Shown here in pieces: positions 17,554 to 26,710 of a stretch of 61,282 bases of DNA (positions are counted from its first letter, which is position 1; the number at the start of each line of letters is the position of its first letter). This DNA comes from Armatimonadota bacterium (GTDB taxonomy: Bacteria > Armatimonadota > Zipacnadia > UBA1398 > JAKPQA01). Below the pieces are notes generated by a model. That model worked only from the letters and a program-made list of their open reading frames with translations. It ran no database searches and was not told the DNA's origin. The stretch lies in contig JAKPQA010000250.1 of assembly GCA_029547025.1 (NCBI GenBank), positions 1 to 61,282 on the forward strand, written 5' to 3'. The position numbers were made by a program, and so were the translations under genes.

Positions 17554-18588
17554 CTACTCCTGAAGCGACTTGCGCGCCCGCGCGCGGAGGCGATCGAGGA
17601 ACACGGCGAAGACGATGATGGCCCCCGTGGCGATCTTCTGCCAATACGGGTCCGCGTTACACAGATCGAGCCCATTGGCCACCACGCCGAGCATCAGGGC
17701 GCCGATCAATGTGCCTGCGATCCCGCCCTCACCGCCCATGAGCGACGTCCCGCCGATGACGGTGGCCGCGATGGCCGAGAGCTCATACCACTCAGCCGTG
17801 GTGGGGCTGCCGGCGGAGATGCGGGTGGCCTGGACCAGCCCGGCCAGCCCGGCCAGCAGGCCCATCAGGGTGAAGATGGCCGTCTGGTAGGCCCGGATGT
17901 TGACGCCCGACAGACGCGTCGCCTCGGCGTTGCTGCCCATGGCGTACGTATACCGGCCCATCCGCGTGCGGGAGAGCAGCAGGTGAGCGCCCAATGCGGC
18001 CACGAGCAGGATGAGCACGGGCTCACGGACCTCGCGCCAGGTGCCGACGGCCTCGGCGGTCTTCCCGCCGATGTAGAACGTGCCCCCCATGCAGTTGGTG
18101 AAGGCATCCGGCAACCCTGAGATGTTGACTCCCCCCGCAACACTGAGGGCGAGCCCCCGGGCGATGAGCATGGTACCGAGCGTGACGACGAAGGACGGCA
18201 GCTTGCCGTAGGCCGAGATCAGACCATTGGTTAGCCCGACGCCGCCGCCCACGGCGAGTCCGGCGAGAATGCCCTCCAGCGGGCTGTGACCCGACTTCAT
18301 GGTGACGGCCGCGACCACGCCGGCCAGAGCCGTCACGGCGCCGACCGAGAGGTCGATGCCCCCCGCAATGATGACGAAGGTCTCCCCCAGGGCCAGTATG
18401 CCGAACACCGCCGTTTGCACGCCGATGTTCAACCCGTTCCCCCATGTAAGGAAGTTGCTGCCACGCCACGCGAAGAAGGCGACCACGACGCCCAGGCTGA
18501 GCAGGGGTCCCAGCCGGTCCGCGACGTTCAGGATCGTTCTCCGGTGGGTCCGCCACAGCCCGCCGGCCTCCTGGATGGTCTCGCTCAC
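17554..18588 (-). CDS. Sugar ABC transporter permease (RbsC-type)
   Basis: The 344-aa membrane protein uses the GTG at 18588, which overlaps the stop of the ATPase gene by the four bases GTGA. A longer in-frame start exists but would lie inside the ATPase gene. About ten hydrophobic segments are visible, with the BPD_transp_2 marks GETFVIIAGGIDLSVGAV in the third segment, LPSFVVTLGTMLIARGLAL, and the ATPase-coupling segment SNAEATRLSGVNIRAYQTAI. It forms the membrane channel for the ribose-family importer encoded here. Translational coupling to the ATPase gene supports one complex. Confidence 0.92.
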   Translation of the reverse strand: MSETIQEAGGLWRTHRRTILNVADRLGPLLSLGVVVAFFAWRGSNFLTWGNGLNIGVQTAVFGILALGETFVIIAGGIDLSVGAVTALAGVVAAVTMKSGHSPLEGILAGLAVGGGVGLTNGLISAYGKLPSFVVTLGTMLIARGLALSVAGGVNISGLPDAFTNCMGGTFYIGGKTAEAVGTWREVREPVLILLVAALGAHLLLSRTRMGRYTYAMGSNAEATRLSGVNIRAYQTAIFTLMGLLAGLAGLVQATRISAGSPTTAEWYELSAIAATVIGGTSLMGGEGGIAGTLIGALMLGVVANGLDLCNADPYWQKIATGAIIVFAVFLDRLRARARKSLQE

Positions 18589-20111
18589 GCTGATGCACCC
18601 TCCGCTCCGATGTTTTGGAGAGCCGCGAAGTGCATGATGCGCTCCTGCGTGGCCTCGCACCGAGGCATCTCCGCCACAATGGCGCCCCGCCGCATCACCA
18701 GGATCCGGTCGCTCATCCCCAGCAGCTCGGGCAGGTATGACGACACCATGACGATGGCGGCGCCCTCACGGGTGAGCCGGTTGATCAGCGCATAGATCTC
18801 AAACTTGGCACCCACATCGATACCGCGGGTCGGCTCATCGAACAGGAACACGCGGGCGCGGCTCGCCAGCCATCGCGCGAGCAGCACTTTCTGCTGGTTG
18901 CCGCCGCTGAGACTTCCCGCCGGCTGGGCCGCGTCGCGCAGCCGGATATTGAGCGAGGTGATCTGCTCGCCCGCCAGTGAGGCCTCCCGGCGGCGATCGA
19001 TCAGACCAAGGCGGATGAGCTGAGCCAGGCAGGCCAGAGACACGTTGGCTCGCACGGACAGGTTCAACGCCAGACCGTCGGCCTTGCGGTCCTCGGGTAG
19101 CAGTGCCAGCCCCGCGGCCACCGAAGCGGCAGGTGACCCGGGCGGCACGACCTGACCGCCGACCGACACGGTGCCCGCGTCCGGCGAATCGGCGCCAAAC
19201 ACGGCGCGGACGAGCTCGGTCCGGCCCGATCCGACCAGGCCCGCAACGCCAACCACCTCGCCCGCTCGAACCGAGAACGAGCACGGCGCCAGGACGCCGC
19301 GGCGGGTCACACCATCGACCCGCAAGAGCTCAGCACCCGGCGCCATGGGCTCGCGCAACGGTGCGTCCGAGACCTCGCGACCCACCATCAGCCGGATCAG
19401 TCTGGGAATGTCGGCCTCGGCGCGCGACAGCGTGGCCACGTTCGCGCCATCGCGCAGTACCGTGATGCGGTCGCCGATCTCAACGACCTCCTCCAGCCGA
19501 TGGGAGATGTAGATCACCGCGGTCCCTGACGCCTGCAGGGTGCGGACCACGTGGAAGAGGGTCTCGATCTCCGCCTCAGCGAGCGCAGCCGTCGGTTCAT
19601 CCATGATGACCACCGAGGCACCAAACGATACGGCTCTGGCGATTTCGATGAGCTGCTGCTGGGCGATCCCCAGTTGCTGGACCGGTACACCAAGGGGCAC
19701 GTCGGCCCGAACGCTCTCCAGCGCCTGACGCGACCGCTCACGCATGGTCCTGCTATCGAGCCAGCCGATGCCGGGCACACGTTGCACCTCGCGGCCGAGG
19801 AAGATGTTGGCCTCGGCCGGCAAGTGAGGCGCCAGGTTCAGTTCCTGGTAGATCATGCTGATGCCGGCCTGGAGGGCTTCGTGGGGCGAGCGGAACCGGA
19901 CGGGGTGGCCCCCAAGCTCGAGCGAGCCCGAGTCGGGAGTCTCGGCACCCGCCAGGATGCGCATGAGGGTCGACTTGCCTGCCCCGTTCTCACCGACGAG
20001 AACGTGGACCTCGCCGGGGAGAACGTCGAGGTCCACTTCGTTGAGGGCCACCACGCCGGGGAATCGCTTGGTGACCTTAGCCATCCGTACCGCAGGCGTC
20101 GGCGTGCTCAC
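18585..20111 (-). CDS. Sugar ABC transporter ATP-binding protein (RbsA-type, two ABC domains)
   Basis: The 508-aa protein starts with GTG at 20111, five bases after GGAGG. It has two nucleotide-binding halves. The first has Walker A GENGAGKST (40-48), a signature region LGIAQQQLIEIARAV, and Walker B VVIMDEPTAAL. The second has the degenerate Walker A typical of RbsA (GLVGSGRTELV), an intact LSGGNQQKVLLARWL signature and FLFDEPTRGIDVG. This fused ATPase type powers import of ribose, xylose, galactose and related sugars. It lies 15 bases after the FAD oxidoreductase gene and overlaps the permease gene. Confidence 0.93.
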   Translation of the reverse strand: MSTPTPAVRMAKVTKRFPGVVALNEVDLDVLPGEVHVLVGENGAGKSTLMRILAGAETPDSGSLELGGHPVRFRSPHEALQAGISMIYQELNLAPHLPAEANIFLGREVQRVPGIGWLDSRTMRERSRQALESVRADVPLGVPVQQLGIAQQQLIEIARAVSFGASVVIMDEPTAALAEAEIETLFHVVRTLQASGTAVIYISHRLEEVVEIGDRITVLRDGANVATLSRAEADIPRLIRLMVGREVSDAPLREPMAPGAELLRVDGVTRRGVLAPCSFSVRAGEVVGVAGLVGSGRTELVRAVFGADSPDAGTVSVGGQVVPPGSPAASVAAGLALLPEDRKADGLALNLSVRANVSLACLAQLIRLGLIDRRREASLAGEQITSLNIRLRDAAQPAGSLSGGNQQKVLLARWLASRARVFLFDEPTRGIDVGAKFEIYALINRLTREGAAIVMVSSYLPELLGMSDRILVMRRGAIVAEMPRCEATQERIMHFAALQNIGAEGASA

Positions 20112-20126
20112 TCGTGCCTCCGGAGG

Positions 20127-21512
20127 TTAGGGGCTCTCGGGCTTGGGCTCAAGCACAACTCCATCGGCCATGAGGCGGCGCCGGAGAGCCGTTAGATCCA
20201 CGTCGCGCGGGCTGGCCGAGGCCCGAGCAGCCATGGCCGCGGCCGTGCCGGCCGCCTGACCACAAACAAGGCAGCAGGCCGTATTGCGTGTGCTGTTATG
20301 GGCCACCAGATCCACCGTCATCATGCGCCCCGCGATGAGCATGTTCTCGAGAGCTCTGGGGACCAGTGCTCGGTAGGGGATGCCGTAGGCGCCTGCGTCC
20401 GCCACCACATGCTTTGGGTTGTCAATGAAGCTGAAGCAGCCGATCTGGTCATCGAATGACCGGCCGGTGGTGCAGTCGGCGGCCGTCAGCTCATACTCGC
20501 AATGGGCCGCCCGGGCGCGCCGCTGGCCCACGGAGGGGGCGGCTCCCGCCGGGTAGGCTTCCGAGCACCCTGCCACGTGCCTACGGAAGAACGAGGCCAC
20601 CTCGAACATGCGCCAGCGCAGATCGATCTCGGCTTCGGTCAGTGCGCCGGCATCGAGGCCATCGTTGGGACCGTAGTTGATGCAGTTGCAGCAGGTCAGC
20701 TCGCGCGGCCGCAGGGAGGATGCCAGGAAGTAGGACGGGGCCGGGTCTGAGAGCCCCGCTCCCAGGCGCTGCATGTCGATGCCGATCCGGACCAGATCGG
20801 GCGCAGCCATGCCCGGCTTGGTGGCGTGAGCGAGCTGGGTGATGACGCCGCGGCCCTCGAGGTCGGCCTCCATGGCGGCCAGATCGATGTTGCAGAGACG
20901 GAACGTAAACCCAGCCGAATAGGCGCCGGGGTCACCAGGCCGGAATCGCTCGAAAGGCACGCCGGCATGTGCGGCGAGGTCGCCATCGCCGGTGGCATCG
21001 ATGTAGACTCGGGCGCGCAGCAGACTGCGTCCGGCCTTGTTCCAGACGACCACGCCCTCGACGGCGCCTCGCGTCGAGTGGATCTCGTCGACCACGGTAT
21101 GCAGCAGGAGCCGGACTCCTGCCTCGGTGCAGAGGCGGGCCGCAGCCAGCTTGAAGGTCTCGGGCTCGACCGGCGTCAGCATGGTCACGAAGTCGTCCCC
21201 GCGCTCCATGCGCACATGCCCGACTCCGCCGGCGAGCCGCTGAACCGCGTCGACGAGCTCCTGCCCGATGCCGCCCACGACGCGCATGAGCGGCGCGCCG
21301 CGGTGCGCACCGGCAATGTTGAAGAAGCTATGGAGGCCCGTGGCCCCAGTGACCCCGAGTCCGCCCAGCCATCCGGCCTGCTCCACGAGCACGGTGCGGG
21401 CCCCCATCCGCGCGGCGGCCACCGCGGCCGAGATCCCGGCCATGCCGCCACCCGCCACCAGCACGTCGCAGGGGGCGTACCGCCGCTCGTCGATACTTGG
21501 TAGAACCATCAT
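20127..21512 (-). CDS. FAD-dependent oxidoreductase (FAD_oxidored / family 12 type)
   Basis: About 461 aa starting at 21512 or at the second ATG at 21509, which has GGAGG at the better spacing of five. The N-terminus has the Rossmann motif DVLVAGGGMAGISAAVAAARMG and a following Glu (VLVEQ). The middle has ARVYIDATGDGDLAAHAGVP, and the C-terminus has the second flavin contact ALENMLIAGRMMTVDLVAHN with a CCLVCGQAAGTAAAM end. This matches the FAD-dependent oxidoreductases common in glycan-utilisation clusters of Planctomycetota and Armatimonadota, where the reaction is usually unknown. No signal peptide is seen. It precedes the ABC importer genes by 15 bases. Confidence 0.85.
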   Translation of the reverse strand: MMVLPSIDERRYAPCDVLVAGGGMAGISAAVAAARMGARTVLVEQAGWLGGLGVTGATGLHSFFNIAGAHRGAPLMRVVGGIGQELVDAVQRLAGGVGHVRMERGDDFVTMLTPVEPETFKLAAARLCTEAGVRLLLHTVVDEIHSTRGAVEGVVVWNKAGRSLLRARVYIDATGDGDLAAHAGVPFERFRPGDPGAYSAGFTFRLCNIDLAAMEADLEGRGVITQLAHATKPGMAAPDLVRIGIDMQRLGAGLSDPAPSYFLASSLRPRELTCCNCINYGPNDGLDAGALTEAEIDLRWRMFEVASFFRRHVAGCSEAYPAGAAPSVGQRRARAAHCEYELTAADCTTGRSFDDQIGCFSFIDNPKHVVADAGAYGIPYRALVPRALENMLIAGRMMTVDLVAHNSTRNTACCLVCGQAAGTAAAMAARASASPRDVDLTALRRRLMADGVVLEPKPESP

Positions 21513-21776
21513 TGCCTCCGTGTCTTCTGCCGACTTGTCTGGCCGTGGCCGGGGAGCCACGATGATAAGCCAGCCCCCAAGGCGAGGCAAGGAGCGGGCG
21601 GGCGCACGGGTCGGTGGGCCTTCGTCGACTTCGCTGCATTGGGCGCGCGTCGAGCCACCAAGACCGGAGACCGGTCCGGATCGTCGCAGGGTGAAGGGCT
21701 TCGGCCATTTGCGGTCTCGGCCGTGTCCAACCCCGGGCCTGTGGGCACCGCGCGTTGTCACGCTCTCGACTACGTC

Positions 21777-23333
21777 TCAGGGGCGATGTGTGCCGGTGTC
21801 ATATAGCCGCTCGAACAGCCCCGCGCCGCGAGCGACCGTGTACAGGTCCGTGAACACGCCGTAGAGCCGATCGTAGATGGCCCGGGTCTCGTCGCCGGGG
21901 TCGTAGACGCGCTCGGCGGCTGCATGGGGCGCGAGAAAGGCTTCCAGGCCGGCCAGACGGCCCCCGGCCTCGGTCTCGGCGCGGAGCAACCCGGCCGCCA
22001 GTGCGCCGGTGACGGCGGCGCCGAGCAGCGACCGTTCGTCGAAGCCCAGTGCGCGCACTCGGCGCCCGGTCACGTTGGCCTTGATCTGGTTCCATAGGCC
22101 CGATCGGCCCGGCTTGCCGACCACGACCAGCTCCGCCACCCGGACGCTGTGAGCCTGCTCCATGGCCTCGAGGCAGTGACGGATCCCGTAAGCCACGCCT
22201 TCGAGCACGGCTCGCCCCATGGCGTCACGCGTGGTGGTATCGGTCAGCCCGAAGTAGACGCCGCGTGCGTCGGGATCGTGGACCGGCGAGCGCTCGCCCT
22301 TCAGGTACGGCAGGAACACCAGGCCGCCGGAGCCCGGCGGTACGTCCGAGGCGGCGCGTTCGAGCGCGGCGTAGTCTGCCTCGCCGCAGAACTGCGACAC
22401 GAACCATCTCAGGCAGCCCCCCGTGTACGTCATGGGCGCGATGGAGACATACCGGTCCGGGACGACATGGCCGCAGCAGTAGAGCCGAGGATCATAGGCG
22501 TACCGATCGAGGCACAGCCCGAGAGTGTCGGTGGTGCCGCTCGATATGTAGAAGTCGCCCGGCGCCGTGGCGCCGCACCCCAGGGCGGCGCACAACGTGT
22601 CACCTCCGCCCATGGCGACGGGGATGCCCTCCGGCAGGCCGAGGTGGTTCGCGGCTGGCGCTAGCAGCGCGCCAACAGGCCGGGAGCCCTCGATCAGTGG
22701 AGGAAGCAGGCCGAGATCAATCCCCAGCGCCGAGCACAGTGTGGCAGACCAATGGCCCGCGCGCGTGTCAAAGAGCCCCGTCAGCGAGGCATTGCTTCGA
22801 TCCATACCCCACTGTCCGGTGAGCCAGTGGCCGATCAGCGTGTTGACGTGGCCGACCGTGGTGGCTCGGGCGAATGTTGCCGGCTCGTGGTTACGCAGCC
22901 AAAGCAGGCTCGTGACCGAGGTGGTGCCCGGCGTCAGGGCACTGCCAGTCAGCTGCTCCATGGCCTCGCCAATCCCCGCCAGCCGAATGGCCTCGAGCTC
23001 GGTCTGGCTGCGGCGATCGGAGTAGAGAATGGCTGGACCCAGCGGATGACCGGCCGAGTCGAACGCGATGAGCGCAGGGAACAGCCCACTCACGCCGACG
23101 GCGGCCACCGACCCCAGGCTACTCTCGGCACGGAGAATGCCGATGGCTGTCTCGATCGCGTCCAGCCACGCCGCGGGATCGACCTGCGAGAAGTCCGGAC
23201 GCTCGGGCACCCACTGCGGCTCGTAGGGCACCGAAGCGACACTCGAGAGCAGGCGACCATCGGCAGCGAACAGCGCGGCTCGCACGGCCCCCGTGCCGAC
23301 GTCGATTGCCAGGATGTGCCCCAAGTTCGCCAC
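21777..23333 (-). CDS. FGGY-family carbohydrate kinase (xylulokinase-like)
   Basis: The 518-aa kinase is read from the GTG at 23333. The frame continues upstream but crosses the divergent creatininase promoter region. Two FGGY lobes are visible. The N-terminal phosphate-binding loop is ILAIDVGTGAVRAALF, the catalytic-base region carries MDRSNASLTGLFD, and the C-terminal lobe has MGGGDTLCAALGCG, then LPYLKGERSPVHDPDARGVY and a late VVVGKPGRSGLWNQIKANV. The motif GERSPVHDPDARG is typical of xylulokinase-like members. The gene probably phosphorylates the ketose or polyol brought in by the neighbouring importer. A 264-base gap separates it from the FAD oxidoreductase gene. Confidence 0.85.
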   Translation of the reverse strand: MANLGHILAIDVGTGAVRAALFAADGRLLSSVASVPYEPQWVPERPDFSQVDPAAWLDAIETAIGILRAESSLGSVAAVGVSGLFPALIAFDSAGHPLGPAILYSDRRSQTELEAIRLAGIGEAMEQLTGSALTPGTTSVTSLLWLRNHEPATFARATTVGHVNTLIGHWLTGQWGMDRSNASLTGLFDTRAGHWSATLCSALGIDLGLLPPLIEGSRPVGALLAPAANHLGLPEGIPVAMGGGDTLCAALGCGATAPGDFYISSGTTDTLGLCLDRYAYDPRLYCCGHVVPDRYVSIAPMTYTGGCLRWFVSQFCGEADYAALERAASDVPPGSGGLVFLPYLKGERSPVHDPDARGVYFGLTDTTTRDAMGRAVLEGVAYGIRHCLEAMEQAHSVRVAELVVVGKPGRSGLWNQIKANVTGRRVRALGFDERSLLGAAVTGALAAGLLRAETEAGGRLAGLEAFLAPHAAAERVYDPGDETRAIYDRLYGVFTDLYTVARGAGLFERLYDTGTHRP

Positions 23334-23485
23334 TGCTCGACCACCGCCGGTCAGCCTTTCGGGACGGTGGGTGGACAACCCTTGTGGGCAGGCAATATGC
23401 CCGGGCACCTGGAAGGCACGAGGTGACCGTGCGGGCAGTGGACGCCCCATACCGTCGACCACGTCTTGGGAAGCGGAGGTGCACC

Positions 23486-24382
23486 ATGCGCGAGGTGCGG
23501 TGGGAACGGATGTTCCCCGACCAACTCGAAGAGGCGTTTGCGGAGTGTCCGGTGCTCTACTTGCCGTATGGGCTGTGCGAGCCCCATGGGCCGCAGTGCG
23601 CCCTGGGACTCGATGCACTCAAGGCGCACGCCATCTGCTGTGAGGCCGCGCGAGCCCATGGAGGCATCGTTGCCCCGGCCGACTACTGGCACATCCACGA
23701 GCTGGGTGGTTACGCCATCTGGGCCCGCAAGTTCGTGGGCGAGCCGCCGCACACCTGGGCCACGGCCATGCCCCCGTGGCAGCACTTCCGCAACGTCCTG
23801 TATCACATCCGGACCGCGGACGTGCATGGCTTCAAGGCGGCTCTGCTGGTCACCGGTCATTACGGGCCGAACTGGCAGGACCTCTGCCGCCTGTGTGAGC
23901 TGGTCCAGCCGCGGGTGGGGACTCGGCTGTACGCGCTTCCGGACTTCGAGGCTAACGTGCCTGGCTTCGACAGCGACAACCGAAGCGGGGGCGATCACGC
24001 GGGCAAGATTGAGACCTCTCTGCTCGCCGCGGTCTACCCGGAGTGCGTGGACATGACTCGCATCCCCCCTGCGGATCAAGCCGGGACCCACTTCGCAATG
24101 GGGCCCGACGTCCGTGAGGCCAGTCGGCTCGTGGGCGAGCGGATGGTGGCCGACGAGGTCCGCTATCTCGGCGCCAGGGCCCGCGAGCTGCTGAACGAGT
24201 ACGACCGAGTGCGCCCGGCTCATTCGCTCCGGACCTTTGAGCAGGTGGAGCAGCTGTGGGATGCCGTGGTGCAGCCGGTCTTCCACACGTTCCTCACCAT
24301 GCAGGACGCGTGGGGCGAGCATGAGCCCGTCCCGAGCGAGAGCATCTGGCATGACAACTGGCGAGTGGCGAAGCGCGGATAG
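23486..24382 (+). CDS. Creatininase-family protein (creatinine amidohydrolase type)
   Basis: A 298-aa protein with GGAGGTG five bases before the ATG at 23486. Family motifs are PYGLCEPHGPQCALGLDA near residue 30, TGHYGPNW in the middle, and HAGKIETSLLAAVYPE with its conserved Glu. In characterised members the first metal site reads ExHGxHLPLxTD. Here the second His is Gln, while Glu, the first His and Asp remain. Besides creatininases, the family includes enzymes that open cyclic amides or act on formamidopyrimidine-type substrates, so the substrate is open. The gene diverges from the FGGY kinase and converges on the Gfo/Idh operon. Confidence 0.8.
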   Translation: MREVRWERMFPDQLEEAFAECPVLYLPYGLCEPHGPQCALGLDALKAHAICCEAARAHGGIVAPADYWHIHELGGYAIWARKFVGEPPHTWATAMPPWQHFRNVLYHIRTADVHGFKAALLVTGHYGPNWQDLCRLCELVQPRVGTRLYALPDFEANVPGFDSDNRSGGDHAGKIETSLLAAVYPECVDMTRIPPADQAGTHFAMGPDVREASRLVGERMVADEVRYLGARARELLNEYDRVRPAHSLRTFEQVEQLWDAVVQPVFHTFLTMQDAWGEHEPVPSESIWHDNWRVAKRG

Positions 24383-24433
24383 GCCGGTCCTGGCACCGTC
24401 GTCGCGCGCTCTGGCCCGGCGCATTAGAGCGAC

Positions 24434-24455
24434 GGGGCGGAGCAGGCCCCGCCCC
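24434..24455. terminator. Hairpin between the convergent creatininase and Gfo/Idh genes
   Basis: A perfect 7-bp GC stem, GGGGCGG/CCGCCCC, with an 8-nt loop lies between the creatininase stop and the Gfo/Idh stop, touching the latter's last base. It could serve both converging transcripts. No T-tract is present on either side. Confidence 0.55.
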
Positions 24456-25498
24456 TACGCCGAAGCGCCCAGACGGTCGCGCAGGGCCTGCCACTCGGCG
24501 TCGGTGAAGGTCGTGGGCAGGCTGATCCTCTTCCCCAAGAGAGCCGACTTCTGTGCCGCAAAGAGCGCCTCGACGACCGCGCGGCCCACGGCGAAACGGT
24601 TCAGGTGCGGCGGGCCGCCGTCGAGCCAGTCGGCCACCGCCTGGGTGAAGTCGCGCTGCCCTGCTTGGCCCTGAAGGTCCCAGCTGCTGGCACCCCGCAC
24701 AGGCTCCGCCATGCCGTGGGCCTGGTACCAGTACCCGCGGTTCTGGGTCAGATGCATCCAGCCTGTGGTGCCCAAGAAGTCGAAGTGAAGGTGCATCCAG
24801 AAGGAGTCCTCGCCGGGGGTGCCCACCGCATCGGGGCTGCAGTCGAGCAGAACGCGAACATCCCCGGGGAACCAGTATTCGGCCAACAGGCTCTCGGGGG
24901 CACGGTGCGTGGCCTGATAGTCGGTCTCGTTGATGGTGTGCGCTGTTGCCCACACGGCCTCGGGCCGTGCTTCATCGAGGAACAGCATCAGGAGATCCAT
25001 CAGATGCGGGCCCATGCCCATCATGTTCCCTTTGGTGCTGGCGCGGATGAGGTAGAGGTTCCCGAGCTTGTTGTGAGCGATATCGCGGATGGTCCCATCG
25101 CGGAACTGAGGGTAGTATCGCCTCTGGCAGTTGACGATGATCTCCATGCCGCTTCGCTCGTGAACCCGGACCAGGCCCTCCAGATCGGAGGGCGTCACCG
25201 CCATGGGCTTCTCGACGATGATGGCCTTCACACCGGCCCGAGCGGCACAGTCGGCCTCCCACTCCCGGCGGGAGGGCTGAGTGACCACGTGGACGATGTC
25301 GGGCTGTTCTTCGGCCAGGGCCGTTTCGAAGTCGTCGTACGCTTTTGGGATACCGTACGTGCGCTGGAAGTCCTCTCGCCGGGCAACGTCGAGGTCGCAG
25401 CACGCCACCATCTGCATGCCGCGCAGCCCGGGGTAGACGACCATGTGCTCGCGGGCTCTCGGACCACAGCCCAGCAGCAGGCAGCGGTAGGTTCCCAC
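24455..25498 (-). CDS. Gfo/Idh/MocA family dehydrogenase
   Basis: The 347-aa protein starts with GTG at 25498, nine bases after AGGGGG. The N-terminal Rossmann fold has LLLGCGPRAREHMVVYPGL, CCDLD, IVHVVTQPS and the conserved EKPMAVTPSDLEGLV. The C-terminal alpha/beta domain contains GPHLMDLLMLFLDEARPE, the equivalent of the GxHxxD motif. It likely oxidises or reduces a sugar, inositol or glycoside hydroxyl with NAD(P). It is the last gene of a four-gene minus-strand operon (28956 to 24455), 12 bases after the sialidase-like gene. Confidence 0.9.
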   Translation of the reverse strand: MGTYRCLLLGCGPRAREHMVVYPGLRGMQMVACCDLDVARREDFQRTYGIPKAYDDFETALAEEQPDIVHVVTQPSRREWEADCAARAGVKAIIVEKPMAVTPSDLEGLVRVHERSGMEIIVNCQRRYYPQFRDGTIRDIAHNKLGNLYLIRASTKGNMMGMGPHLMDLLMLFLDEARPEAVWATAHTINETDYQATHRAPESLLAEYWFPGDVRVLLDCSPDAVGTPGEDSFWMHLHFDFLGTTGWMHLTQNRGYWYQAHGMAEPVRGASSWDLQGQAGQRDFTQAVADWLDGGPPHLNRFAVGRAVVEALFAAQKSALLGKRISLPTTFTDAEWQALRDRLGASA

Positions 25499-25510
25499 GC
25501 TTTCATCCCC

Positions 25511-26572
25511 CTACTCCGGCGCCTCCGCCGGCCGGACATCGAGTCGAGCCCACAGGATCCTTGAACCGGGGCCTTCCTCGTAGTAGACCATCAGCACGGT
25601 TCCGTCGGGGAGCTCGCACATGCTCTGGTAGGCCCCGATGCAGGTGTCGATGACCACGTTCTCGCCCCACGTGGCGCCATCGTCGCCACTCACATGAAGA
25701 GACGTTCCCGGAACGCGGTGGGCACAGAGCAGCGCCCCCCGGGACGTGCGGAACAGGTATGGCGCGTGGCCCGTGAAGGCCATGGGTGCCGACGACGTCC
25801 AGCTCAGGCCCATGTCGTCAGAGTACGATTGCCACATCATGGTCTCCGCCCCCGCGTTGGTCCGCATGGCGCACAGGAGGCGGCCACCGGGCAGCTCGAT
25901 GAGGTCGGGCTCATCGTTGTCCGGGTTCGCGGCGTCCACCGGCGTGGGCGTGCTCCAGTTGGCGCCGCCATCGGTGGAACGAATGACGAAGCTCGTGCAG
26001 CGCAGCGGGTCCAGCAGTTCATGGTAGACGGGCATGAGCAGAGTCCCGTCAGAGAGAACCCGGATGGGTGAGCTGCACGCGAAGTGGTCGTTCGCGGTGG
26101 ACTCGATGAGCCGTGGCTCGCCCCATGTCGCTCCGCCATCGTGGCTGAAGGCCAGGTAGATCTCCTTGTAGTTGACGTCGTTGCCCTGGCGGTGCTTCTC
26201 CTGGCCGTGGGTGTATGTGAACCAGTTGCAGATGATCGTGCCATCGGCCAGCTGGACGATGGATGGATCGCGGTCGTCCCATGGCGTGTCGGCGACGATG
26301 GTGGGTGGTTCCCAGGTGCGCCCGTCGTCACGCGAGCGGCAGGCACAGACGCGTGCGCCCTTGGGTAGGCTCTCGCGTGGAAATGAGATGTGGTCATAGC
26401 CGGCGTAGAAGACGCACAGCAGGTCGCCATCCGCCAGGCGGACCACGTCGGGGAACGCCTGGTAGCCCCCAGCCCCCGCGTCGGCACAGACCACGCCTCG
26501 GTCCAGTATCTCGACGGCAAAAGATGTGGCAACTGGGGTGTATGCCGCCGTGATCCAGGGGATCAGAACCAT
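25511..26572 (-). CDS. Sialidase / neuraminidase-like BNR-repeat protein
   Basis: A 353-aa protein from the ATG at 26572, eight bases after GGAGGG. Longer upstream frames are Arg/Gly-rich and less likely. Five Asp-box repeats are visible: SRDDGRTW, SHDGGATW, STDGGANW, SDDMGLSW and SGDDGATW. They are spaced as in a six-bladed sialidase propeller, with an early VVRLADGDLLCVFY blade. The catalytic Tyr/Glu pair cannot be fixed by eye, so related non-sialidase glycosidases remain possible. No signal peptide is obvious, which points to cytoplasmic action on an imported glycoside. It lies between the deacetylase and dehydrogenase genes. Confidence 0.8.
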   Translation of the reverse strand: MVLIPWITAAYTPVATSFAVEILDRGVVCADAGAGGYQAFPDVVRLADGDLLCVFYAGYDHISFPRESLPKGARVCACRSRDDGRTWEPPTIVADTPWDDRDPSIVQLADGTIICNWFTYTHGQEKHRQGNDVNYKEIYLAFSHDGGATWGEPRLIESTANDHFACSSPIRVLSDGTLLMPVYHELLDPLRCTSFVIRSTDGGANWSTPTPVDAANPDNDEPDLIELPGGRLLCAMRTNAGAETMMWQSYSDDMGLSWTSSAPMAFTGHAPYLFRTSRGALLCAHRVPGTSLHVSGDDGATWGENVVIDTCIGAYQSMCELPDGTVLMVYYEEGPGSRILWARLDVRPAEAPE

Positions 26573-26710
26573 GGTGTTCGCCCTCCAGGGAGGCGCTCCA
26601 GGCCCGGTTCCGCGGCCGCGCACAGCGTGCCGGATGGTGTCCGTCGCACTGCGGGCCCCTTCCATCCGGCCGCTGGTTGATGCGCACAGGGTATTCGGGC
26701 TCTCGCTTGC

